DNA of 64,000 nucleotides from positions 1-64,000 of the forward strand of contig NZ_JAHBDK010000020.1 of assembly GCF_019956415.1 (NCBI RefSeq). The letters run 5' to 3'. Source of the DNA: Pseudomonas sp. GL-B-19 (GTDB lineage: Bacteria > Pseudomonadota > Gammaproteobacteria > Pseudomonadales > Pseudomonadaceae). Below, one piece after another: positions 8,542 through 16,046 of this stretch (its first letter is position 1; each line of letters opens with the position of its first letter). Under the pieces are notes generated by a model. That model was not told the origin of the DNA and did not search any database. It saw only the letters and a list, made by a program, of their open reading frames with translations. The translations under genes and the position numbers were made by a program.

Positions 8542-8722
8542 CGGGGATCTGCTCGACACCCTGTGCCACCACTACTACGGCCACTTGAACCGCAGCGTCG
8601 AGGCGGTGCTGGCGGCCAATCAGGGCTTGGCCGATGAGCCGCAACCGTTCCGGGCCGGCCTGCTGATTACGCTGCCGGAGCTGGTGGTCGAGACGGACAG
8701 CGTGATCTCGCTGTGGGACTAA
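8516..8722 (+). CDS. Phage tail protein X (gpX/LysM-like)
   Basis: This ~68-aa protein follows the gpX pattern: a LysM-like fold starting TADGDLLDTLCHHYYG, then VEAVLAANQGLADEPQPF and a Pro/Val-rich end. gpX is a small tail-associated protein thought to bind peptidoglycan or the tail spike. ATG codons at 8516 and 8522 are both possible; the family start favours one of these over the TTG at 8507. It overlaps the gpU gene in another frame. A terminator hairpin follows at 8734. Confidence 0.8.
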   Translation: MAMTCRTADGDLLDTLCHHYYGHLNRSVEAVLAANQGLADEPQPFRAGLLITLPELVVETDSVISLWD

Positions 8723-8733
8723 CCCCGTTACCC

Positions 8734-8756
8734 AGCCCGTCCAGTGCGGGCTTTTT
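8734..8756 (+). terminator. Rho-independent terminator between gpX and gpD genes
   Basis: The stem AGCCCG/CGGGCT (8734-8739 with 8747-8752) has a 7-nt loop and ends in a T run. It may attenuate rather than end transcription because the tail genes continue at 8775. Confidence 0.55.
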
Positions 8757-8774
8757 CTTGTCTGGAGTAACGTT

Positions 8775-9809
8775 ATGCAACCGCTTTTTCGTATCGTCGC
8801 TGACGGCGCCGACATCACCACCTTGATCAATGATCGGCTGGTCTCGCTGCAGCTCTCCGATCGGCCCGGCATGGCCTCAGATTCGTTTGAGCTGCGCATT
8901 GATGACCGCGACGGCGCGGTGGCACTGCCCGCGCGTGGCGCGAATATCGAGGTCTACCTCGGTTATGTCGGCGCCGACCTGACGCGCATGGGCCGCTACA
9001 CTGTGGACGAGGTGGCCGTTTCAGGCCCACCGGACACGCTGGTGATCAGCGGCAAGGCCAGCGACATGCGCGGCAGCGGCAAGACCACCCGCAGCGGCAG
9101 TTGGGAGGACGTGAGCCTGGCGCAGATCGTCGGCGATGTCGCGGCGCGCAATGGCTGGCAGCCGTCGTGCCCGGTCGACACCCGGGTGCCGCGCATGGAT
9201 CAGCTGAATGAATCCGACTTCAACTTCATCACCCGCCTGGCCAAGAAACACGACTGCACCGCCAAGGTGGCCGACGGCAAGCTGCTGGTCCTGCCGCGCC
9301 AAGGTGGGCAGAGCGCCAGTGGCAAGGCCTTGGGTGTGATCACCTTGCAACGCAATGACGTGACCCGTTGGCAGTTTCGCTTGAGCGACCGCAGTGCGCA
9401 TCAAGGGGTCAGCACCCAGTACCAGGACTCGGACAGCGGGGAATTACAGATTTCGCACCTGGACAATCCCAACGTGCCCGAGGGCCTGCCGCCGGTGCAC
9501 ACCGATCGGCATATCTACCCGGACCGCACGGCGGCCGACGAAGCGGCGAAGGCACGATTGGCGGCGTTCAACCGATCCACCGCCTCGGTGCGCCTCGACC
9601 TGCCGGGCCGGACCGACCTGTTTGCCGAAATCATGATCGAGGCGCAAGGCTTCAAGCGCGGGCTCGATGGCGATTACCTGGTGGAGTCGGTCGATCACAC
9701 CTTCACCCCGTCCGGGTGGACGGTGTCGGTGGAGTGCAATGGCGGCAAGGAGGGCAAGGCCAAGGCCTCCGGCAAGCCGCAGCAAGTCGTGCTTGAAGTG
9801 CCGGATTGA
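8775..9809 (+). CDS. Phage late control D / tail hub protein (gpD family)
   Basis: This encodes 344 aa of the gpD (late control D) family, which forms the hub between tail tube and spike in contractile or long tails. The N-terminal half shows the beta-rich pattern FRIVADGADITTLINDRL, then FELRIDDRDG and GRYTVDEVAVSGPPD. The middle contains the conserved ESDFNFITRLAKKHDC and the C-terminus shows GDYLVESVDHTFTPSGW. TGGAGTAAC upstream of 8775 provides the ribosome-binding site. This is the last tail gene. The baseplate and tail-fibre genes that often accompany this module in pseudomonad tailocins are absent. Confidence 0.88.
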   Translation: MQPLFRIVADGADITTLINDRLVSLQLSDRPGMASDSFELRIDDRDGAVALPARGANIEVYLGYVGADLTRMGRYTVDEVAVSGPPDTLVISGKASDMRGSGKTTRSGSWEDVSLAQIVGDVAARNGWQPSCPVDTRVPRMDQLNESDFNFITRLAKKHDCTAKVADGKLLVLPRQGGQSASGKALGVITLQRNDVTRWQFRLSDRSAHQGVSTQYQDSDSGELQISHLDNPNVPEGLPPVHTDRHIYPDRTAADEAAKARLAAFNRSTASVRLDLPGRTDLFAEIMIEAQGFKRGLDGDYLVESVDHTFTPSGWTVSVECNGGKEGKAKASGKPQQVVLEVPD

Positions 9810-10010
9810 TCGCCCGGGCGTAAGAGTCGTCCCGAGTCAGAAGTTTCAAAAATCAAAGTAAAAGGAGCGGCCAGGCTGGATGCGTCAACACCCAGCCTGG
9901 CCCCCGTCCCCGCAGATTGTCCCTGCAAGTCCCGCCAAGGCTCCTGCTCTGTGCACAAAGCAGAGCGAGCCTAGCACCTGTTTATTTATACAGTAAAGGT
10001 CTTGCTATCC
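9810..10010. other. Gap between gpD and the methylase gene: hairpin and decayed frame
   Basis: A hairpin with 11-bp arms (9869-9879 with 9892-9902) lies here without a T run. The frame in register with the gpD stop stays open to about 9975 and has a Cys-containing segment (ADCPCKSRQGSC). In related prophages a small Com-like zinc-finger regulator often sits here, so this could be its remnant; that is weak inference. An SOS box lies at its right end. Confidence 0.3.
9978..9993. promoter_or_regulatory. LexA (SOS) box upstream of the adenine methylase
   Basis: CTGTTTATTTATACAG fits the gammaproteobacterial LexA pattern CTG-N10-CAG with an AT-only spacer. It ends 17 bp before the methylase ATG at 10011, a position where LexA would block expression. 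Function is inferred from the motif. Confidence 0.6.
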
Positions 10011-10805
10011 ATGTCTACCCCAATCATTCCTTGGATGGGCGGCAAACGCCGCCTGGCCGATCGCCTCATTCCGCTTTTTCCCCCACACGAATGCTACGTC
10101 GAGGTGTTTGCCGGCGGTGCCGCGCTGTACTTCATGCGGCCCCAGGCCGCGCCGGTGGAAGTCCTGAACGACATCAATGGTGACTTGGTGACCTTGTACC
10201 GCGTGGTGCAGAATCACCTCGAAGAATTTGTGCGCCAGTTCAAATGGGCGCTCAGCTCACGCCAGGTGTTCGAGTGGCAGAAGATGACCCGCGTCGAAAC
10301 GCTCACCGACATCCAGCGCGCTGCCCGATTTTTCTATCTGCAACACCATGCCTTCGCCGGCAAGGTGTCCGGGCAGACCTTCGGCACTGCGACCACCACC
10401 CCGTCGATCAACCTGCTGCGCATCGAAGAAAACCTTTCAGCTGCCTGGCAACGCCTGTCCGGCACCTACGTCGAGAACCTGCCTTGGCTGGAGTGCGCCG
10501 AGCGCTACGACCGGCCGCATACCTTCCACTACATGGATCCGCCGTACTGGCAAACCGCCGGGTATGGGGTGGATTTTCCGTTTGAGAATTACGAGCGTAT
10601 GGCCGACTTCATGCGCCGCTGCAAGGGCAGGGTGATGGTCAGCATCAACGACCACCCCGACATCCGCCGGGTGTTCGAAGGCTTTCACTTTGAGACGCTG
10701 GATATTCGTTACACCACGACCAACCAGCGGCAGGGCAAGGCTGAGGTCAGTGGCGAACTGGTGATCATGAACTGGGAGCCAGCGGCGTTGGGAGGACTAT
10801 TTTGA
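10011..10805 (+). CDS. Prophage DNA N6-adenine methyltransferase (D12 class, Dam-like)
   Basis: This 264-aa protein belongs to the D12 class of adenine methylases, which includes Dam and DpnM and usually acts on GATC. Motif I is PWMGGKRRLADRL with FAGGAAL, and catalytic motif IV is DPPYW near residue 175. A GELVIMNW segment near the end is also typical. The ATG at 10011 is chosen; a TTG nine bases upstream is possible. An SOS box lies just upstream, so it may be induced after DNA damage. Such orphan methylases are common at the end of tail operons and may protect or mark phage DNA. No partner restriction gene is adjacent, but a DpnII-like nuclease lies at 16,047. Confidence 0.88.
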   Translation: MSTPIIPWMGGKRRLADRLIPLFPPHECYVEVFAGGAALYFMRPQAAPVEVLNDINGDLVTLYRVVQNHLEEFVRQFKWALSSRQVFEWQKMTRVETLTDIQRAARFFYLQHHAFAGKVSGQTFGTATTTPSINLLRIEENLSAAWQRLSGTYVENLPWLECAERYDRPHTFHYMDPPYWQTAGYGVDFPFENYERMADFMRRCKGRVMVSINDHPDIRRVFEGFHFETLDIRYTTTNQRQGKAEVSGELVIMNWEPAALGGLF

Positions 10806-11185
10806 TGTGACAGCCTAGGTCGTCTGCTGCCCGTCGTGACGGGCAGAAATCGGCCAAGAGAAGCCTTTCAGACTATCTAAAAAACGGACGGTTTGATGTA
10901 TTTACTGACAGCGTTTGGGATCTTGGGCCGATAGCTGCGCTTCGTGGCAGACAGCAATCGGCCATTTGGCGATTCTCTTCAATGTCAGCTAAGGGTTGAA
11001 TCCACAGCCGTTTTCAGTCGGTCGCAACAGGCTGAAAACGGCCAAGTATTACCTGCAATAATTTCCAAGCGTTCGACAAAAAAATCCTAACCCTCCTGTT
11101 TCATGCGGACTAAGGTTCCTATTGCTGGGTAATTGGGTCGATCAACCGAATCAGATCAACAAATATTGGCAGATATGAGGGCTGA
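10806..11185. other. Intergenic region with repeated 'aatcggcc' elements
   Basis: No gene is seen. A hairpin lies at 10827-10846 (9-bp arms, CTGCCCGTC). Related short blocks recur: GGCAGAAATCGGCCA at 10842-10856, CAGCAATCGGCCA near 10954, and a diverged form near 11029. The first is found inverted and perfectly conserved at 15381-15395. This is probably a Pseudomonas intergenic repeat family. The TadG-like gene's leader is at the right end. Confidence 0.45.
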
Positions 11186-12532
11186 ATGATGAGACCCAAT
11201 ATCCAACGACCGTTCACCGCATCTCCAAGAGGTCAACGGGGGTCAGTGGCAGTGCTGACCATGATTGCCTTGGCCGCCATGGTGCTGATGGGCGCTTTGG
11301 TGCTGGACGGCGGTCATATGCTGTTGAACAAGACACGCCTGCAAAATGCGGTGGATGCGGCGGCGCTGAGTGGGGCCAAGACGCTCATGATGGTATCCGG
11401 CACAACCGGGGCGGCCACCCTGACGCAAAGTGCTGCGCGCAATACCCTGAATCTGAATGCCAATGCCACGGGCAACCAGGAGTTGAGCACCGCCATCGGC
11501 GGCAATATTGCCGGCTTCGCCACGGTGGAACTGGCCTCTAACGTCTATGGGCCTTTCTCCTTTCCTGGGCCAGCAGATGCGAAATATGTGCGGGTATCGG
11601 TACCTAACTACGCTCTGGCCGGGTTTTTCTGGGGCATTTTTCAGGCAACAAGTAATGGCGACGCCCCGGCAAAGGCGGTGGCGGCCATCGCCACCGCCGG
11701 GCCCAGCCCGACCAGCCCTTGTGATCTTACACCGCTGATGGTCTGCGGCGATTCCACGCAATACAACCCAGCTGCCGGGATGTTCTTTGGTTATCGCTTC
11801 GGCGATCTACAGCTGTTGAAAACCGCTTCAAGCGGAAGTTCGCCGATCGGCCCCGGCAACTTCCAACTGCTCAATTTTGGTTCCGGTGGCGACACCGTCA
11901 GAGACGGGCTGGCGGGTGGGATCAATCAGTGCAACATCGTCGGCGCGCAAGCCAATACCAAGCCTGGTAACACTGTGGGGCCTTCCATTCAGGGGATGAA
12001 TACTCGTTTCGGCGAGTATCAAGGTAACCTCAGTGCCCAAGCCTTTCCTTCGGATCTGGTGATCACCGCCAACTCACCGGCGCTGCAATACAACGATAAA
12101 GCGTCGCCACCTCAGATCGAGTATCAGAATATGCCGATCACTTCCACTAACGGCAATCTGTCCGCTGGTAGCACGGCATTATTCGACTACAACGACTGGG
12201 TGCAGAGCTCCGCCGCCTGTGTCTCCGGCTCGGGCAGCAACTGCCAGTCCAGTGGTGTGTTCGAACGGCGGATGCTCAAGATCGTGATCGGTCAGTGCAG
12301 TGGTACAGACAGTGGGCAGAGCTCGGTACCGGTGCTCGGCTTCGGCTGCTTCTTCGCGCTGCAGCCAGCGACACAAAAGGGTAATGAATCGCAGATCTTC
12401 GGTCAGTTCGTCAAAAATTGCGAAGGCGATAACGTGTCCGGTCCCAACCCTTCACAGGATGCGGGCCCGCAGATCATTCAGCTCTACAAGACCTATATCA
12501 ATGGCATTTCGACGCCGAGCACCGACTCATAG
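11186..12532 (+). CDS. TadG-like pilus assembly / secreted Flp-region protein
   Basis: This encodes 448 aa. Residues 18-42 (GQRGSVAVLTMIALAAMVLM) form the TadE/TadG-type N-terminal membrane segment. It is followed by the signature LDGGHMLLNKTRLQNAVDAA and ALSGAK, typical of putative Flp pilus-assembly TadE/G-like proteins. The remaining ~350 residues are Gly/Ser/Asn-rich with scattered Cys and would lie outside the inner membrane. No other tad/flp gene is seen here, so it may work with a locus elsewhere. ATG codons at 11186 and 11189 are both possible. The stop is followed by an AGGAG and an ATG at 12542 that leads only to a 25-codon frame, perhaps a broken next gene. Confidence 0.7.
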   Translation: MMRPNIQRPFTASPRGQRGSVAVLTMIALAAMVLMGALVLDGGHMLLNKTRLQNAVDAAALSGAKTLMMVSGTTGAATLTQSAARNTLNLNANATGNQELSTAIGGNIAGFATVELASNVYGPFSFPGPADAKYVRVSVPNYALAGFFWGIFQATSNGDAPAKAVAAIATAGPSPTSPCDLTPLMVCGDSTQYNPAAGMFFGYRFGDLQLLKTASSGSSPIGPGNFQLLNFGSGGDTVRDGLAGGINQCNIVGAQANTKPGNTVGPSIQGMNTRFGEYQGNLSAQAFPSDLVITANSPALQYNDKASPPQIEYQNMPITSTNGNLSAGSTALFDYNDWVQSSAACVSGSGSNCQSSGVFERRMLKIVIGQCSGTDSGQSSVPVLGFGCFFALQPATQKGNESQIFGQFVKNCEGDNVSGPNPSQDAGPQIIQLYKTYINGISTPSTDS

Positions 12533-12829
12533 GAGTTTCATATGGGGCGGTGTGCATTCAAGTCTTCGCAGTCCCGGTGCGCGCTTTGTGAGCTATTGGC
12601 CGAACTTTACCGTTGCTGACTGGCAGCTTCACGCCCTGAGGCAGTCAGTCAACCAAATTCAAGGTTCTTGAGGAGCGGTGAGCCACGCCTCCTCGGTGCC
12701 GGTATGGAGGATGGGTGAGTGGCAGTGAATCTTCAGGTTCCAAGTGTTGGCACCTATCGCGATTTTGATACTTAGTGAGAGGCTTTCACTTCCCTAGGAT
12801 GGCGACGACTTCTCTTCAAGGAAACAAGC
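12533..12829. other. Region with no convincing gene; possible decayed gene after TadG
   Basis: TAGGAGTTTCAT precedes an ATG at 12542, but its frame stops after 25 codons. Another frame runs to 12671 and ends ARFVSYWPNFTVADWQ..., which reads like real protein. A frameshifted or deleted partner of the TadG-like gene is possible; I recognise nothing certain. Confidence 0.3.
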
Positions 12830-14428
12830 ATGCTGCCAACCACTCATCAACTGCCGACGCTAGGCTACCTGCACAAGGTCGTGTGCGACTGCCTGGGGCT
12901 ATGGAACAGCGACAACCAAGACGTCACATTCCACGTAGCCGCCACGGAGAAAGATCGGCGCACCGCGTTGCGGCAGGCTTTCGAGGCAATTAAAAAAGAC
13001 AATGGCGTGTATGGCTCTCTCAACGACCTGGTCGCGGTGACTACCCAGCTTGCCCCAAAGGATGCGCAGAAGGTCAAGAAAAGCAGAACGATCCAGGCCT
13101 ATGTCAATCACCTATCCAAAACCGACTTTGAATCCTTTGATGAGTACATAGAGTTGCGCCAATACATCCTGGCGCTGATCACTGAGCGTTACTCCCGCTG
13201 GGGGGTATCCGAACTGGCTGTAGACTTTTACGTGTCAGCGCTTGCCCACTACAGGGAGTTTGTCAGAGAGTACGCCTGCAGCGCGCAGAGCCAGAAGTAC
13301 AGCTATCAGTGCTTTCTCAAGCAAGATCTTCGCCTACTGACGGCGACGCTAACCGGCGCGCTGTTACCAGGCGATTCCTGGCCAGATGCCGAGCGGGATG
13401 AGCTGTGGCCCTTGAGAGAGTTCGCTGACGCTGCTTGCCGGATAACCGGCATTTCGCTGCATAAACTTCACCAGTACCACGAGTTTCAGCAAGAGGAGCC
13501 GCTCGATGAGCAAGCCTGGAACCGTGACTTCACCTCCCAGCCGGTCAATACTCAGTCCAAACAGGTGATCGACCGACTACGTAAGCACAACCGGATGAAG
13601 TGGGAAACCTTTTATCCAACCCTTCAACCGCTGACCTACCATCTGCCGAAGGCTATCCGTGAAAAGGCATTCGCGATTCACGCCTTTGCGGCCATGATCG
13701 CTCACAACCTAAATGTCCATGTGGCTGATTGCGGGTCATTCGAGCCTCCGGCGCGGGGCCGCCTGACGCCTGGCAAGGTTGAGCACAGCCACAAAATACC
13801 CAGCAGCGACTTGCTTGATCTGTTACTCAACGACTATCCCATCGGCCATGAAGCCTTCGCCCAGCAGGCTCCCGACCGCTATCAAGCTCTGCTCGACGGA
13901 ATCAGGACCTTACCTGGCTCACTGAACCTCGCTGCAGACATTCCGAACAGCTTGGAGCTAACTTACAAAAATGAACATAGACGGTTCACCGAAGGGGCCT
14001 GGCACGTAGCGTTAGTGAGCGGCCCCAGCTGGCTCAACGAATGGGTACGCGCCCGGGATGCCATGTTTGCCGGTGACGGCCTGCTGGCGCTCACGCACTT
14101 CAATACAGCGCTCGAACAGGCAAAGTACGTGGCGGGGCCATTATTCATTCCGTTTTACATCCAGGTGTGTGCGTTCTGCAAATCGCAGTATCGGCTGCTT
14201 TCAGAGCGAAAAGAGGAGGAGTTGTTCGAGCGATTCTACGAAGGCTTGGGCCGCAATGCCGCGCACTACGCAGGATTGGTGGGCTACACCCCACATTACG
14301 TGCGAGACCCTGAGACTTTGATACCCCGCACCATGCTGCCTCTGAGGTCTCAGTTGATGATCGGTGAAATCGACGCACTCGCAAGAGCTCTGGCACAGTC
14401 GTTTGCCGTGGGTGGCGCCCCTTCCTAG
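12830..14428 (+). CDS. Hypothetical protein, 532 aa, accessory region
   Basis: I do not recognise this 532-aa protein. It appears soluble, helical and rich in aromatic residues and His, with no signal peptide, membrane segment, Walker motif or obvious nuclease signature. The middle contains a polar segment PARGRLTPGKVEHSHKIPSS (about residues 307-326). The C-terminal part carries a repeat-like helical stretch (GLLALTHFNTALEQAKYV, then YIQVCAFCKSQYRLL) that could be TPR-like. The start is well supported by AAGGAAAC upstream of the ATG. The gene is followed 92 bp later by a DEDD-nuclease-like gene on the same strand. The pairing suggests a joint role, possibly in defence; this is inference. Confidence 0.6.
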   Translation: MLPTTHQLPTLGYLHKVVCDCLGLWNSDNQDVTFHVAATEKDRRTALRQAFEAIKKDNGVYGSLNDLVAVTTQLAPKDAQKVKKSRTIQAYVNHLSKTDFESFDEYIELRQYILALITERYSRWGVSELAVDFYVSALAHYREFVREYACSAQSQKYSYQCFLKQDLRLLTATLTGALLPGDSWPDAERDELWPLREFADAACRITGISLHKLHQYHEFQQEEPLDEQAWNRDFTSQPVNTQSKQVIDRLRKHNRMKWETFYPTLQPLTYHLPKAIREKAFAIHAFAAMIAHNLNVHVADCGSFEPPARGRLTPGKVEHSHKIPSSDLLDLLLNDYPIGHEAFAQQAPDRYQALLDGIRTLPGSLNLAADIPNSLELTYKNEHRRFTEGAWHVALVSGPSWLNEWVRARDAMFAGDGLLALTHFNTALEQAKYVAGPLFIPFYIQVCAFCKSQYRLLSERKEEELFERFYEGLGRNAAHYAGLVGYTPHYVRDPETLIPRTMLPLRSQLMIGEIDALARALAQSFAVGGAPS

Positions 14429-14520
14429 CTCACTAGGCACCGCCGCTTTATGAGACACAAATGGCGAAAAACATTACGCCGAATGTGTCGCCTACTTATA
14501 GTTAGCGACCAAGGAAGACA

Positions 14521-15270
14521 ATGCAAAAAAATAGAATACGTATTGAAAAGTGCAGGGTCATATTTTTCGACCTTGAGTTCTATGTCCCGGAGAACAGTCG
14601 TTCAGAGTTAGGCTTTTGCTATAATCCTTGGGACAAGGGTTGTAAATTCTTAGGCGGCTCATTTCTAGTTGCAAATCCGGAGAAGGACTTCCATATCAGC
14701 AAGTCAGAAATAAGCAGGAAAACGCAGTCGCTCTGGTTATGGGGGCATGATTCTGAAAGAGAGTTATTAGAAAGAATATACTTAATACTAAAAACAGCCC
14801 ACGACAAAGTAAGAGACGCACATGGAGGCACGGTTTCGCCAGTGCTATGTGGTATAGGGATTACATCGTCCGACATTCCAATACTATTTGAGTTGTTCAA
14901 ACGATTCCAGATTTTAACAAATCAAGAAGCTTTTAAGTTTCAAAATAGCTTCAGAGTCGTTGACTTGTCACAACTCGCAATAAGCACATTCAACAATCCA
15001 AATAACTTTCTCTACCCAAAAACAAAGAGCCATATTTTAAATAAATACATGCCAGGCACTAAGTTTGAGACAGGAAAGACCGTATGGCAGCTTTATGAAT
15101 CAAAAAGTTACGAGGAGATTCAGCAGCGAGTGGTGAGCGAAATTTTTTCAACTCATCGTTGTTACGAGTTAATAAAAGCTGATTTAGAAGTATTCAAATG
15201 CCTTGAGCTGAGAAACAAAAAGCTTGAAAAGAGTAAAGCAAAGACAGTGATTGGCATTGTTGATTGTTGA
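14521..15270 (+). CDS. DEDD 3'-5' exonuclease-like protein (RNase H fold), AT-rich
   Basis: This encodes 249 aa. Residues 12-21 (RVIFFDLEFY) give the D-x-E of exonuclease motif I (Asp17, Glu19). CGIGITSSDIPILFELF (110-126) fits motif II with Asp119. A C-terminal helix with His212/Tyr215 and Asp221 (YELIKADLEVF) may supply motif III, although its spacing is not the textbook one. The start has AGGA 5 nt upstream. Its base composition and codon use (many AAA, ATA, TTA, AGA) are clearly more AT-rich than the surroundings, a sign of recent transfer. It sits behind the unrecognised 532-aa gene. The nuclease fold is inferred from motifs; the substrate is unknown. Confidence 0.6.
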   Translation: MQKNRIRIEKCRVIFFDLEFYVPENSRSELGFCYNPWDKGCKFLGGSFLVANPEKDFHISKSEISRKTQSLWLWGHDSERELLERIYLILKTAHDKVRDAHGGTVSPVLCGIGITSSDIPILFELFKRFQILTNQEAFKFQNSFRVVDLSQLAISTFNNPNNFLYPKTKSHILNKYMPGTKFETGKTVWQLYESKSYEEIQQRVVSEIFSTHRCYELIKADLEVFKCLELRNKKLEKSKAKTVIGIVDC

Positions 15271-15380
15271 TATGGTGCTCAAATCCTTCGCTTCGTTACT
15301 GGGATAGGCTAAAGCCTGCCTCTTAACCTAGCGTTAGGCGCCGTTTGGATCGAAAACCGCCTTAAGTGAGCGACCGCTCC

Positions 15381-15395
15381 TGGCCGATTTCTGCC
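15381..15395 (-). repeat. Inverted copy of the GGCAGAAATCGGCCA block
   Basis: The 15 bases are the exact reverse complement of 10842-10856. The two copies bracket the TadG-like, 532-aa and exonuclease-like genes. Confidence 0.5.
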
Positions 15396-15404
15396 TGTGA
15401 GTGA

Positions 15405-15614
15405 TCAGTCTGGTGTCATGAGTACGGCGAGCGTCAATTTGATGAACTCTTCATTTTTGTCGATCGTTTGCAGGGCGCTGCGAACGTTGCCGCCGACCTC
15501 GGTCGCTCCGCGCTGCTCAATCCAAAGCGTGAGCTCCATGATGGCAGCCTCCAGGGCGAGCTGGTTTTCGTTGATTTTGAACAGCAGGGAAGGGAGCAGG
15601 TCTGAGTTTGGCAT
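15405..15614 (-). CDS. Small hypothetical protein (69 aa), paralogue at 16881
   Basis: This 69-aa helical protein starts MPNSDLLPSLLFKINENQLA and ends ...TIDKNEEFIKLTLAVLMTPD. GGAGG lies 7 nt upstream of the start codon, which supports it as a real gene. I do not know its function. Its C-terminal ~45 residues are repeated with about three-quarters identity in a degraded copy at 16881-17030 on the same strand. The two copies flank the nuclease gene at 16047. It may be a small partner or antitoxin-like protein; nothing in the sequence proves this. Confidence 0.6.
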   Translation of the reverse strand: MPNSDLLPSLLFKINENQLALEAAIMELTLWIEQRGATEVGGNVRSALQTIDKNEEFIKLTLAVLMTPD

Positions 15615-16046
15615 CGCGATTCCTCCATGGAGGCTTCAGCGTAGCAGCAGTATTAGGAAGTGACGAACGGTAGGCAGGACGCCTAGGGAGAGAATGAAGC
15701 TTGTACCGATTTTTGTACCACTGACCGTGTAAAGCTGGTTAAAACCGGGTATTCCAAGGTAAGGAAGTGCCCGGTTTCATTGGCCCTGAGTACTTTGCCT
15801 TACCCCTTTAGAATCGTGGTGTAATTCTGCTCCAATGCAGAAATGCAAATCCCGAAGATTTGCGGATTAGAGGCTTCTATTTCCCCCCAGAAAAACGCCA
15901 GAATCATCGCATGGTGATGCTTGCGTTAGCGATGGGGGGCAGTTCATAGTTTGTAAGCGTGCGCTTACATGAGTCCTTGCTATGATTTCCGAGATTTCAC
16001 CGCATGCATCGCCATTTCTCCATCCTTCATCAAACCTAGGTCTCAT
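15615..16046. other. Leader region of the DpnII-like nuclease gene
   Basis: No gene is seen. The start and ribosome-binding site of the small minus-strand gene are at its left end. The region contains 'GTACC' repeats near 15700-15721, an AT-mixed stretch, and an operator-like palindrome at 15952-15969 about 80 bp before the nuclease start. Confidence 0.4.
15952..15969. promoter_or_regulatory. LacI/GalR-like palindromic operator
   Basis: TGTAAGCG-TG-CGCTTACA has two perfect 8-bp arms around a TG centre. The half-site TGTAAGCG is the kind bound by LacI/GalR-family regulators, though their sites normally lack the 2-base insert. It lies 78 bp before the nuclease ATG. Confidence 0.45.

Noticed and set aside
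4966-9809. Tailocin (phage-tail bacteriocin) cluster
   Set aside because: Sheath, tube, baseplate and fibre genes are missing and no lysis cassette beyond one holin is seen, so a working tail particle is unlikely.
9880-9996. Short frame MRQHPAW... ending inside the SOS box
   Set aside because: The 38-codon Pro-rich frame has a badly spaced ribosome-binding site and starts inside a hairpin; no family resemblance.
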